Counted from the stretch's first letter, positions 8,166 to 15,882 are shown. The stretch: DNA of 45,214 bases from Dehalococcoidia bacterium (GCA_022822855.1 JAJDYG010000027.1:1-45214), one strand, 5' to 3'. Translations and numbers: made by a program. Notes: generated from the sequence alone by a model not told the origin.

Positions 8166-8833
8166 CCCCGAACCTCCGGCCGATTGCCGAAGATGGCGCG
8201 TCCGATCCGGACCATCGTTGAGCCTTCCTCGATGGCTACAGCGTAGTCGTTGGTCATGCCCATGCTCAGTACGGAGAGGTCTAGCTGCTCTGCAAGCTCG
8301 CGCAGCGTGCCGAAGACCGGGCGAACATCTTCGGGGTCGGCAACCTCGGGCGCGACGGTCATCAATCCGTCGACCCGTATGTACGGCAGCGTTCGGATTT
8401 GTTCGAGCGCGGTCGCCGCATCGCTGACATGGAAGCCGTGTTTGGTCGCCTCAGCGGCGACGTTAACTTCCAGCAGAATTGGTAACTCCTGCTCAAGCCG
8501 ACGCGAGATGGCTTCCGCCAAACGGACGCTGTCGACCGACTGCACCGAGGCGAAACGCCCCGCGTGTCGGGCCTTGTTGCGTTGCAGATGGCCGATCAGG
8601 TGAATGTCAGCGTTCACCCCAAGCACGGGGATCTGGTCCAGCTTGGCCAGGCCTTCCTGCACCCGGTTCTCGCCGAATTGCCGTTGCCCCGCCGCAACCG
8701 CTTCGGCGATCGCCTTCGTGGGAAACGTCTTGGAAACGGCGAGCAGTTGTACATCGGACCGATCGCGTCCCGCGCGGGCGCAGGCATCGGCGATCTGTTC
8801 GTTGACGCGGCTCAGGTTGTCGGCGATCGACAC
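8162..8833 (-). CDS. yggS: YggS family PLP-binding protein
   Basis: 223 residues from a GTG at 8833. The start is placed by the family N-terminus (SIADNLSRVNEQIADACARA) and by the stop of the radical SAM gene 1 nt upstream; the open frame continues farther but is antisense to that gene. The PLP lysine lies in LLAVSKTFP (about Lys35), followed by FGENRVQEG, DIHLIGHLQRNKAR, SVDSVRLA and SMGMTNDYAVAIEEGSTMVR. YggS (PLPBP) is a non-catalytic PLP carrier affecting vitamin B6 and amino acid balance. It overlaps proC by 4 nt. The SMGMTNDY segment corresponds to the usual SMGMSxD signature. Confidence 0.93.
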   Translation of the reverse strand: MSIADNLSRVNEQIADACARAGRDRSDVQLLAVSKTFPTKAIAEAVAAGQRQFGENRVQEGLAKLDQIPVLGVNADIHLIGHLQRNKARHAGRFASVQSVDSVRLAEAISRRLEQELPILLEVNVAAEATKHGFHVSDAATALEQIRTLPYIRVDGLMTVAPEVADPEDVRPVFGTLRELAEQLDLSVLSMGMTNDYAVAIEEGSTMVRIGRAIFGNRPEVRG

Positions 8834-8834
8834 C

Positions 8835-10580
8835 TTAGACCCCAACGACGGCTTCCCGTCCGACTGCTTCAAGGGGGACGATGGTGGACGAATAGGAAGG
8901 AATCTCGTTGCCGCCGCAGACCCCACACATATTGCAGCCGATCTCGGGCGGCGGACAGGCGATGGTCGCCTTCTCTCGTCGATGCTTGGACAGTTCACGT
9001 TCGAAGAAACGCGCCGTGATCCCGGTTTCGACCGCCGACCACGGAACGGGTCCGCTGCCCCAGGGCAAGGGGCCATCGAGGTTCCACTCGGCGGCCGCGC
9101 GCATCCATTCGCGAGCCGAGGGGACCTCCATCTCGAGGATGGCGTGCGCGAGTCGCTGGTCGGAGCGCGAGCAGATGTCGTCAATCCGCGCCCAGGTTGG
9201 GCTATCACCGCGCAGTCGAATCCCGGTCTTGCGGAATGCCGACTGGAGGATCTGTTGGCGGTGTTTGACCAACCCTGCCTCGGACTGGATCAGTTCCTGG
9301 TAGGCGGTGGCCGGTTTGGGCACGAGCGGGCCGACCGACATCACGAGTTCGGTGCCGTGGCCGTGCGCATCGAGCCGTTCCTTGACCGCCAGCCCGAGCC
9401 CGGCCATTGCTTCGACGTCCTCGTCCTCTTCGTCCGGCAGGCCAATCATGAAGTAGAGCTTGAGCCGGTTCATGGCAGCCGCGCCGACCTTGTCGGCGGC
9501 TTCAATGATCTGCTCTTCAGAGACCGCCTTGTTGATCCGCTGGCGCATTCGCTCCGATCCTGCCTCCGGCGCGAGCGTCACGGTTCGCGTTCCGCCGCGA
9601 GACAGGACATCGAGCAGCTCAGGCGCGAGGTTGTCAACGCGCAGCGAGGAGACTGAGACGCGGCCACCCAGCCGATCGGCCTCAACGGCCAGCTCGGCGA
9701 GCTGGGGATGGTCTGCCACCGCTGCACCCAAGAGTCCGACCCGTTCGCTGCGCTTGAGGCCCTCCCGGACCTGGTCGAGCAGCGACTCCAGCGGCCGATA
9801 GCGAGGGGGACGGAAGACGTAGCCGGCGATGCAGAATCGGCAGCCGCGTCCGCAGCCGCGAGCCGCCTCGATCAGCGTCATCTGATTGAACTCTGTCTCG
9901 TCGGTTAGGACCTGCGACATCGCCTCGGTCGTGGAGATGTCGCGCACCCACTGGCGTTCGACTCCGCCTCCGGCGCCGCGCGCAGGGACGAAGACCCCAG
10001 GGATCTTCGACAGAGCATCGAGTTGGTCCGCGCGCGGGCTGTAGGCGTACTCCTGCAACGTGTCGATCAGTAGCTGAAGGATCGGCTCGGCCTCGCCAAT
10101 GACGAAGGCGTCGAAACAGTCGGCCAAGGGCAGCGGATTTGTGATCACGGCCGCGCCGCCGGCGATGATCAAAGGATCGCCGTCGTCGCGGTTGATGCTG
10201 AGCGGTTCGATCCGTGCCGACTGCAGGGATCGCACGACGTGGTAGTAGTCGATCTCATAGGTCAGGGTGTAGGCCACAACCGGGAAATCAGCCAATGGCC
10301 GCTGTGACTCAATCGTGACTGGTCCGAGCGAGGGATCGTCCCCGCGTTCCGAGTTGTGCGGAGGGTCGTAGAAGGCACGCTCGCAGACGATGTCGGCACG
10401 GCGATTGAGCAATCCGTAGATTGTTTGCAAGCCCAGATTGGACATGCCGAGGTAGTAGCTGTTGGGGTAGACGAGCGCGACCGGGAGCCGTCCGCCCCAG
10501 TCTTTGATCACGGTCCCGGACTCAGCGGCGAGCCTTTCGCGGGCCGTGGCGACATTGCGGGCGAGCGTTCGTTGAGCCAT
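8835..10580 (-). CDS. B12-binding-domain radical SAM protein (TIGR03960-like)
   Basis: 581 residues. An N-terminal Rossmann-like B12-binding-type region (VALVYPNSYYLGMSNLGLQ) precedes the radical SAM cluster CGRGCRFC (about Cys243, Cys247, Cys250) and a TIM-barrel with LAPEAGSERMRQRINK and LKLYFMIGLPDEEDED. The C-terminus has a second Cys group, GCNMCGVCGG, which could ligate another cluster. This matches the large uncharacterised radical SAM family often split from, or fused to, a DUF2344 partner; that partner is not here. The substrate is unknown. The next gene, yggS, begins 1 nt after the stop. Confidence 0.88.
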   Translation of the reverse strand: MAQRTLARNVATARERLAAESGTVIKDWGGRLPVALVYPNSYYLGMSNLGLQTIYGLLNRRADIVCERAFYDPPHNSERGDDPSLGPVTIESQRPLADFPVVAYTLTYEIDYYHVVRSLQSARIEPLSINRDDGDPLIIAGGAAVITNPLPLADCFDAFVIGEAEPILQLLIDTLQEYAYSPRADQLDALSKIPGVFVPARGAGGGVERQWVRDISTTEAMSQVLTDETEFNQMTLIEAARGCGRGCRFCIAGYVFRPPRYRPLESLLDQVREGLKRSERVGLLGAAVADHPQLAELAVEADRLGGRVSVSSLRVDNLAPELLDVLSRGGTRTVTLAPEAGSERMRQRINKAVSEEQIIEAADKVGAAAMNRLKLYFMIGLPDEEDEDVEAMAGLGLAVKERLDAHGHGTELVMSVGPLVPKPATAYQELIQSEAGLVKHRQQILQSAFRKTGIRLRGDSPTWARIDDICSRSDQRLAHAILEMEVPSAREWMRAAAEWNLDGPLPWGSGPVPWSAVETGITARFFERELSKHRREKATIACPPPEIGCNMCGVCGGNEIPSYSSTIVPLEAVGREAVVGV

Positions 10581-10620
10581 TGATTCCAGTGTAGGCGCGC
10601 GGCGCCGCGTCGCTTAGCGC

Positions 10621-11106
10621 CTAATGCTCAGTGTCGCCGGCGATCAGTTGCAAGGCGTGCGGCAGGACGGACGCCAGGGCGTCCAGGTTCTCGCGGACGG
10701 CGCGCTCCGAGCCCGGCAAGTTAACGATCAGCGTCCGTCCCGCGATCCCGCAAATCCCTCGCGACAACGCCGCCATCGGTGTCTTGCGCAAGCCTTCTGC
10801 CCGCATCAGCTCCGCCAGACCGGGGGCTTCCCTCTCGATCACCCGCTGCGTCGCTTCAGGAGTATTGTCGCGTGGACCGAAGCCGGTGCCGCCGGTGGTC
10901 ACGATCAGGTCGAGTCCCTGAGCGATCCACTCGCGCAGGCGCGCCGCGATCGCATCGGGATCGTCCGACTGAATCGCGTGCTCAGAGACGGTAATGCCAA
11001 GCTGGGCCAGGCGTTCGCGGATCGCCGGTCCCGAGGTGTCCTCGCGCAGGCCAGCGGCGCCCAGATCGGAGAGAGTGAGGACGGCGGCCGTCGGACTCTC
11101 GGTCAT
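10621..11106 (-). CDS. MogA/MoaB-like molybdenum cofactor protein
   Basis: 161 residues, single-domain MoCF-binding fold. Diagnostic stretches are AAVLTLSDLGAAGLREDTSG near the N-terminus, LIVTTGGTGFGPRDNTPEAT in the middle (TTGGTG binds molybdopterin) and RTLIVNLPGSERAVRENL near the end. Relatives adenylylate molybdopterin before metal insertion (MogA), or are MoaB paralogues of less clear role; sequence reading does not separate the two. The gene is alone: 40 nt upstream of the radical SAM gene and divergent from mraZ across a 260-nt gap. Confidence 0.88.
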   Translation of the reverse strand: MTESPTAAVLTLSDLGAAGLREDTSGPAIRERLAQLGITVSEHAIQSDDPDAIAARLREWIAQGLDLIVTTGGTGFGPRDNTPEATQRVIEREAPGLAELMRAEGLRKTPMAALSRGICGIAGRTLIVNLPGSERAVRENLDALASVLPHALQLIAGDTEH

Positions 11107-11297
11107 GGCAAGCGTTCTATCTGGTCGTTCTGGGTTTCTTTTGGTGATCCACGGACATTATCTACGACGAATTCCTCGTCCTCGGGGCGATTGTCGTCCG
11201 CTGCCGAGGCAGATTTCGGTCGGATTTCGTCTTTGGGGGAGAATTCCCTGATTATGGTCTTGTAATCCCTCCTGTTATGTGCCTACAGTGCGATTGG

Positions 11298-11322
11298 TTC
11301 CCCAAGATGGGGAAAAGTGGGA
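11298..11322 (+). promoter_or_regulatory. Candidate MraZ operator upstream of mraZ
   Basis: TGGGG (11308-11312) and TGGGA (11318-11322) are spaced by 5 nt, the spacing of the TGGGN repeats bound by MraZ in other bacteria. The first box is also the right arm of a perfect inverted repeat, TTCCCCA-AGA-TGGGGAA (11298-11314). Only two boxes are clear where three or more are usual. The site lies 45 nt before the mraZ GTG. The rest of the 260-nt mogA-mraZ gap shows no gene; TTGTAA/TACAGT at 11260-11289 is a weak promoter guess. Confidence 0.5.
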
Positions 11323-11366
11323 ATCGCGGCATAACGTGACGACAGACAGCATTTGGGGCTTTTCGC

Positions 11367-11837
11367 GTGGCGACCGTCGACTTCACCGGCGAATACGAAC
11401 ATCGGCTGGACGACCGGGGTCGTCTGGCGATTCCGTCTGCGTATCGCAATCTGTTCGAGCACGGTGGGTACCTGCTGCCGGGTCCCGACGGTCAGCTCGA
11501 GCTCTACACGCCCGAGGCTTACCAGGCCGAGAAACAGATACGCACCGTAGGCGACAATCTGCGACCCTCCGCCCGTCGGCTGGCCCGCAGCTTCTTCGGC
11601 CGCGTCCGTCGAGTCGAGACCGATCGCCAGGGCCGAATCCTGATCCCGCCGCAGATGCGCGAGGAACGAGGACTCAACGGCGCGACGACGATCGTCGGCA
11701 TGGGCGAGTATCTCGAGATCTGGAACACCGACGCCTGGCGTTCCGAGCAGGCCGAGATCGACGAATCGTACGCGGAGCTGCTACAGAACCTGGCCGACTC
11801 ACTCGGGCCAGCGAATCAGAGCGAGGAGTCGCCATGA
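11367..11837 (+). CDS. mraZ: Transcriptional regulator MraZ
   Basis: 156 residues with two AbrB-like SpoVT domains: EYEHRLDDRGRLAIPSAYRN at the N-terminus and VETDRQGRILIPPQMREERG in the second half. MraZ represses its own dcw operon by binding tandem TGGGN boxes; candidates lie 45-70 nt upstream. The GTG start is chosen because the protein then begins MATVDFTGEYEH, matching the family. Its stop overlaps the rsmH ATG by 4 nt. It opens the division and wall cluster, the standard position. Confidence 0.95.
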   Translation: MATVDFTGEYEHRLDDRGRLAIPSAYRNLFEHGGYLLPGPDGQLELYTPEAYQAEKQIRTVGDNLRPSARRLARSFFGRVRRVETDRQGRILIPPQMREERGLNGATTIVGMGEYLEIWNTDAWRSEQAEIDESYAELLQNLADSLGPANQSEESP

Positions 11838-12733
11838 CATCCTTGCCGACTCACCTGCCGGTCATGCTGGACGAAGCGCTTGATCTGCTCAACGTCGGAC
11901 CGGGCGGGCGCTACCTCGATGCGACCGTCGGTCTCGGCGGCCATGCCGAAGCGATTCTGCGGGCCTCGGCTCCCGACGGGCAACTGCTTGGAACCGACGC
12001 CGATCCGGATGCGCTTGGCCTCTCGGCCGAGCGATTGGAGAGGTTCGGCGAGCGGGTGCTGTTGCGCCGTTCCTGGCTTGATGCGTCCGCGCGGACTGCC
12101 ACCGAGGCCGGGCTCACGCCGCTCGACGGCGTGCTCTGTGACCTCGGCCTGTCGTCGCTGCAACTAGATCGTCCCGAACGTGGCTTCTCCTTCCAGGCGG
12201 CGGGACCGCTCGATATGCGGCTCGGCCCCGCCGACCAGGCGCAAACGGTCACCGCTGAGGAGATCGTCAACCAATGGTCAGCCGAAGATCTGGCCAATCT
12301 GCTCTACGACTACGGGGAAGAACGGCGATCGCGCCGAATCGCGCGAGCCATCGTCCGCAGCCGCCCGATCCAGACCACGACCGAGTTGGCGCAATGCGTG
12401 GTCGATGCTGTCGGCATCCGCCCCGGCGCGCGTCTGCATCCCGCCACTCGCGTGTTCCAGGCGATCCGCCTGGAGGTGAATCGTGAACTCGAACGGCTGG
12501 CTGCGTTCCTCGCCCAGGCGCGGGGCATCCTGCGAATCGGCGGACGGCTGGTCGTGATCGCCTTCCATTCCCTCGAGGATCGGATCGTCAAGCAGTTCCT
12601 GCGCGATCAGTCCTCGGGTTCGCAGCCGGCCTTCCGCACACTGACGCGCCGCGTGTTGCGTCCGTCGGCAGATGAGATTGAACGGAATCCTCGTGCGCGG
12701 AGCGCACGGCTACGCGCTGCGGAGGCAGTCTGA
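11834..12733 (+). CDS. rsmH: 16S rRNA (cytosine1402-N4)-methyltransferase RsmH
   Basis: 299 residues. The signature begins HLPVMLDEALDLL and continues YLDATVGLGGHAEAIL (SAM-binding), DGVLCDLGLSSLQLD, ERGFSFQAAGPLDMRL, IRLEVNRELERL and VVIAFHSLEDRIVKQF. It methylates C1402 in the ribosomal decoding centre. The ATG overlaps the mraZ stop. Its TGA shares a base with the ATG of the next open frame (TGATG), and GGAGG in its last codons (12721-12725) is ideally placed for that frame. Confidence 0.96.
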   Translation: MTSLPTHLPVMLDEALDLLNVGPGGRYLDATVGLGGHAEAILRASAPDGQLLGTDADPDALGLSAERLERFGERVLLRRSWLDASARTATEAGLTPLDGVLCDLGLSSLQLDRPERGFSFQAAGPLDMRLGPADQAQTVTAEEIVNQWSAEDLANLLYDYGEERRSRRIARAIVRSRPIQTTTELAQCVVDAVGIRPGARLHPATRVFQAIRLEVNRELERLAAFLAQARGILRIGGRLVVIAFHSLEDRIVKQFLRDQSSGSQPAFRTLTRRVLRPSADEIERNPRARSARLRAAEAV

Positions 12734-13422
12734 TGCCTGACCAGCGAGATCGGGTCACCCAGTTCACAGACGAGAAGGAGTGCTTCAAGGTTTCGAACCA
12801 CGCTCGGATATCGATGAGCGGATCGGGCGCCAGGGACTACCTAACAGCCGAAACTGTAAAGAAGGAGGCGTCCCGCCGCCAAAGCACCGGATCACGGTTG
12901 GTCCTGGCCCAGTGCCGGAACAACCGCGGACCACGTCCCGACAAGACGGTGCCCGATCCGCCCATCGATTGCCGAGCCAGCCATGCCGTCAAGCGCGGCC
13001 GTCGAAACCGGTCCGGCAACGAGAGACCGGCCGCCCTGGTCGGGCGAGACACTCAAGTCATTAGGAGCAATGGAGAACAGGAGCGCCGAGAGCGTACGGA
13101 GAACGCTCGGAGATCGTTGAGCGGATCGTGTGCAGGGGACTACCTAACAGCCACTACAGTGAAGGAGAAGCCCCGCCGCCAAACCACCGGAACACGGTTG
13201 CGCGTGGCCCTGGGCCATGGCGTTCGTGGACCACGTCCCCCCGTCTGCGCGCACGATCCGCTCAACGATTGCCGAGCGTCTGTATCTCACTTTACGTCGA
13301 TTTCCCCGCTTCGAGTTCGTCGCCGGTCAACTTTCCGTAACGAGGATGCAAGGGCCGCGTCAACTCGCAACCGAACTCGTGAGTTCGGCGGAACTTTGCG
13401 CCGGCGATCGGCGTTCCAATGA
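12733..13422 (+). CDS. Unrecognised coupled open frame containing two structured RNA copies
   Basis: 229 codons. GGAGG (12721-12725) lies 7 nt before the ATG, the ATG overlaps the rsmH stop (TGATG), and the TGA overlaps the ftsL ATG (ATGA). This layout matches the real genes around it and argues for translation. Against this, the product is Arg-rich with no hydrophobic core or known domain, uses codons rare nearby (CTA, ATA, AGA, AGG), and most of it lies in the two structured RNA copies. The copies are 300-303 nt apart and differ by one whole codon, so frame is kept, but their differences are not concentrated at third positions. It may be a leader-type frame that keeps ribosomes coupled through the RNA. 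No function is assigned. Confidence 0.35.
   Translation: MPDQRDRVTQFTDEKECFKVSNHARISMSGSGARDYLTAETVKKEASRRQSTGSRLVLAQCRNNRGPRPDKTVPDPPIDCRASHAVKRGRRNRSGNERPAALVGRDTQVIRSNGEQERRERTENARRSLSGSCAGDYLTATTVKEKPRRQTTGTRLRVALGHGVRGPRPPVCAHDPLNDCRASVSHFTSISPLRVRRRSTFRNEDARAASTRNRTREFGGTLRRRSAFQ
12802..12977 (+). ncRNA. Candidate structured RNA, copy A of a tandem pair
   Basis: The ends form one long helix: GCTCGG (12802-12807) with CCGAGC (12972-12977), a 2x2 internal loop, ATCGATG (12810-12816) with CATCGAT (12963-12969), an A/C mismatch, then 12818-12828 with 12951-12961. Inside, GGGAC (12833-12837) pairs with GTCCC (12935-12939). Smaller hairpins include ACAG/CTGT (12844-12857) and ACCG/CGGT (12886-12898). 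The blocks GGGACTACCTAACAGCC and GGACCACGTCCC are unchanged in copy B. I do not recognise the family. A small hairpin, GGTT-TCG-AACC, lies just before it (12789-12799). Confidence 0.75.
12995..13034 (+). other. Hairpin in the linker between the two RNA copies
   Basis: GCGGCCG (12995-13001) pairs with CGGCCGC (13028-13034), with possible inner pairing. It occupies the middle of the 126-nt linker. The linker's 3' part (13086-13095) can also pair with the first strand of copy B. Confidence 0.5.
13104..13278 (+). ncRNA. Candidate structured RNA, copy B of a tandem pair
   Basis: This has the same fold as copy A. CGCTCGG (13104-13110) pairs with CCGAGCG (13272-13278), then the same 2x2 loop, then ATCGTTGAGCGGATCG (13113-13128) with its complement at 13254-13269. 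GGGGAC (13135-13140) pairs with GTCCCC (13235-13240). Relative to A, the helix shows an A-U to U-A swap (13117/13265), a G-C to U-A swap (13129/13253) and repair of an A/C mismatch to A-U (13120/13262). An inner hairpin TGGCC/GGCCA (13205-13217) corresponds to CTGGC/GCCGG in A. Paired changes of this kind indicate selection on RNA structure. Confidence 0.75.
13371..13388 (+). promoter_or_regulatory. Hairpin 30 nt before the ftsL start
   Basis: CCGAACT-CGTG-AGTTCGG is a perfect 7-bp stem with a 4-nt loop. No clear ribosome binding site separates it from the ftsL ATG, so ftsL translation probably relies on coupling to the upstream open frame. The hairpin could be the output part of the upstream RNA pair. 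There is no T-run, so it is not a classic terminator. Confidence 0.5.
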
Positions 13423-13931
13423 CAACGGCGAGACCGGGCACGGCGCTTGATGCGTCATTGCCGACCTCGGCGGCCAGCGATTCGCATCACGCCCTTCCGA
13501 GGCCGATCCTGCCGCGCCGTCCCCGATACACCGGCCGAATGCCGGCCTGGGCCTGGATTGCTGTGTTTGGCCTCTGCGTCGCCGCAACCCTTCCAGTGCT
13601 CCGCACCTCCAGCGTGACCGAGAGCGGTACGGAACTGCGGGCCCTCGAAGCGGAGCGGGAGCGGCTCCACTCTGAGATCCGATCGCTCGTCGCGCACGTC
13701 GGACAGCTCGGTTCGCTGACCCGAGTCCGGCTCCAGGCCGAGGAACGACTGAATATGGTTCCGGCCCGGCCGACGGTCGTCCTCGATGTCGAACAGCCTC
13801 CCCCGGCCCGGACCCTGCCGGCACGCCTCTTGCCGCTTTCCCCCTTGGTGAGCGCGGGCGGTGACGCTCTGGCAACGACTACCGATCGCACCGAGTGGAG
13901 TTCGTTCTTCGACTTGTTGATCTTCGAGTAA
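13419..13931 (+). CDS. ftsL: FtsL/DivIC-like division protein
   Basis: 170 residues: a ~42-residue cytoplasmic N-terminus, one membrane helix (AWAWIAVFGLCVAATLPVL, about 43-61), then a coiled coil (LRALEAERERLHSEIRSLVA) and a C-terminal region. This is the bitopic plan of FtsL, which joins FtsQ/DivIB and FtsB at the septum and activates FtsW-FtsI. Sequence is poorly conserved in this family, so the call rests on topology and position before ftsI. The ATG overlaps the TGA of the preceding open frame; no good ribosome binding site is visible. A start at Met41 is possible but would remove the cytoplasmic tail. Confidence 0.8.
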   Translation: MTTARPGTALDASLPTSAASDSHHALPRPILPRRPRYTGRMPAWAWIAVFGLCVAATLPVLRTSSVTESGTELRALEAERERLHSEIRSLVAHVGQLGSLTRVRLQAEERLNMVPARPTVVLDVEQPPPARTLPARLLPLSPLVSAGGDALATTTDRTEWSSFFDLLIFE

Positions 13932-13956
13932 ATGTCGATCACGAAAGGACCGGACA

Positions 13957-15882
13957 TTGGCGAGTCCGTCCTCGGGCAGAGGATTTGAATCCGTTTCATC
14001 CTGGCGGATGCGAGCGGTTGTTGCCCTGCTCATCGGACTGGCCGTCGTGGTCGTCGTCCGCCTGGTCATGATCCAGGTGATTGAGCACGAACGTCACGAG
14101 ACCTACGCCGACCGCACCTGGGCGATAGAAACCAAGGGCCCTCGCGGGGCCATCCTCGATCGCAACGGACTGCCGCTGGCTACCTCGATCGACGCCTGGG
14201 AGATTCACGTCGACACACGCCTCTGGGCGCGCTCGGAGTTCCAGCCGACCGATGCCTCGCGGCGGCTTGCGAAACTGCTTCGCGCTCCGGAGTCCGTGGT
14301 GCTGTCACTGGCGGCGCAGACATACGCCGAGGGCGGACACGACGCGTTGATCGCCTACGGGTTGTCCAACGCACTGGGGGCGCAGATCCATGCCGAGGCC
14401 CTTCATGGCGTCCAGGTCCGCAAGACCTCCTCTCGCCGCTACATCGAGGGCTCGATGGCCGCGCCGGTGATTGGCTTGGTCGGCCGCGACGAACAGGGCC
14501 TGGCCGGCCTCGAGTATCAGCTCGACGGCGTGCTCGCCGGAGAGGCCGGCCTGCTTGTCCAGGAAGTTGACGGCCTGGGCCAACCTATCCCATTTGGTCC
14601 TCGCGCGGAACTGCCCTACCAGCAGGGCGCCTCAGTTGTGCTCACGATTGACCGCAATCTTCAATGGCTTGCCGAATCGACGCTTCAGCAGGCCGTCGAT
14701 GAATGGGATGCCCAGGGCGGCCACATCATCATGATGGATCCGCGCAACGGCGACATCCTGGCATTGGCTTCCTTGCCGACCTACAACCCAATGACGATTG
14801 ACCTTGACCGCCCTGAGTCGATGGCGCTGCTCAGGTCCAGAGCCGCCTCTGACATCTACGAGCCGGGCTCGACGATGAAGGTCGTCACGATGGCCGCCGC
14901 GCTCGACGCCGGAGTCGTCGCGCCCGACACGACATTCGTGGACACGGGCGCCGTCGTGATCGAAGACCGCACGATCAAGAACTTCGACCTCTCCTATCAC
15001 GGCGAGCAGACCATGACCCAGGTCTTGCAGCGTTCGCTCAACACCGGGTCGGTCTGGGTTGCGCAGAAGCTCGGCGCCCGGACCTTCTACGAGTACCTCT
15101 ACAAGTTTGGTTTCGGAACCACGACCGACTCCGGTCTCCCCGGCGAAATCGGCGGCGTGGTCACCGATTCGACCGACATCCGCTGGTCACCCGCGCAACT
15201 CGCGACCGATTCGTTCGGACAGGGCATCGCCGTCACGCCGTTGCAGATGATCCAGGCCTACGCGACGATTGCACGCGGCGGTGTTCCCGTGTACCCGCGG
15301 CTCGTCAGGGCGGTGATCACGGATGATGGAGTGGAGCACTTCGAGCCCCGCACTCGCCTCCGCGCGATCAGCCGGGAAACCGCAGCCACGATCACCTGGA
15401 TGATGCAGGCCGTAGTCGACGGCGTCCTGGGACATCCGGCTCAGGTGGATGGTTGGCCCGTCGCCGGTAAGTCGGGAACCTCCGACGTCGTCGAGTTTGG
15501 CAGCTACCTCGAAGGCGAGTCGCTTGCTTCATTTGCCGGATTCGCACCGGCCAACGATCCGCGCGTCGTGGTCCTCGTCCGCATCGACCGTCCCCAGGGC
15601 GAGATCTACGGCGGTATCGTCGCCGCGCCGATCTTCTCCGATCTGATGGCCCAGGTGCTGCCTTATCTCGGCGTGCCGCCGACGGCCTACGTCGCCGACA
15701 CCGAAGCCTGGAACACGGCGCCCCAAACCGATCCGAGCCTGAATGCGGAGCAACCGGACGGCGACGAACAATCCGCCCTCGCGGCAGAGGTCGATGACGA
15801 CGATCAGAGTGCCTCGCCGGTGACCTACATCCAGGAAGACGAGGAAGAAGACGGGAGTGAAGTCAAGGAGGAAGAAGAATGA
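13957..15882 (+). CDS. ftsI: Class B penicillin-binding protein FtsI
   Basis: 641 residues from a TTG start supported by AAAGGA at 13944-13949. A short cytoplasmic tail and one membrane helix (about 19-40) lead to the PBP dimerisation domain (GPRGAILDRNGLPLATS) and the transpeptidase domain with STMK (Ser305), SLN (Ser360) and KSGTSD motifs. It cross-links septal peptidoglycan with FtsW. There is no PASTA domain. The last ~60 residues are instead strongly acidic (Glu/Asp-rich, ending in a Glu run) and lie outside the membrane. The stop overlaps the murF ATG by 4 nt. Confidence 0.95.
   Translation: MASPSSGRGFESVSSWRMRAVVALLIGLAVVVVVRLVMIQVIEHERHETYADRTWAIETKGPRGAILDRNGLPLATSIDAWEIHVDTRLWARSEFQPTDASRRLAKLLRAPESVVLSLAAQTYAEGGHDALIAYGLSNALGAQIHAEALHGVQVRKTSSRRYIEGSMAAPVIGLVGRDEQGLAGLEYQLDGVLAGEAGLLVQEVDGLGQPIPFGPRAELPYQQGASVVLTIDRNLQWLAESTLQQAVDEWDAQGGHIIMMDPRNGDILALASLPTYNPMTIDLDRPESMALLRSRAASDIYEPGSTMKVVTMAAALDAGVVAPDTTFVDTGAVVIEDRTIKNFDLSYHGEQTMTQVLQRSLNTGSVWVAQKLGARTFYEYLYKFGFGTTTDSGLPGEIGGVVTDSTDIRWSPAQLATDSFGQGIAVTPLQMIQAYATIARGGVPVYPRLVRAVITDDGVEHFEPRTRLRAISRETAATITWMMQAVVDGVLGHPAQVDGWPVAGKSGTSDVVEFGSYLEGESLASFAGFAPANDPRVVVLVRIDRPQGEIYGGIVAAPIFSDLMAQVLPYLGVPPTAYVADTEAWNTAPQTDPSLNAEQPDGDEQSALAAEVDDDDQSASPVTYIQEDEEEDGSEVKEEEE

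Noticed and set aside
8834..9208. Longer N-terminus for YggS
   Set aside because: The extension runs through the radical SAM gene in another frame; the family start at the GTG at 8833 is well placed.
12840..12850. CCTAACAGCC resembles part of the twister ribozyme core
   Set aside because: The other invariant twister segments and the compact ~55-nt double pseudoknot are not present, and the element is about 175 nt with a different closing helix.
12802..13278. CRISPR or group II intron
   Set aside because: Only two long copies without short regular spacers, no cas genes, no reverse transcriptase and no domain V consensus.
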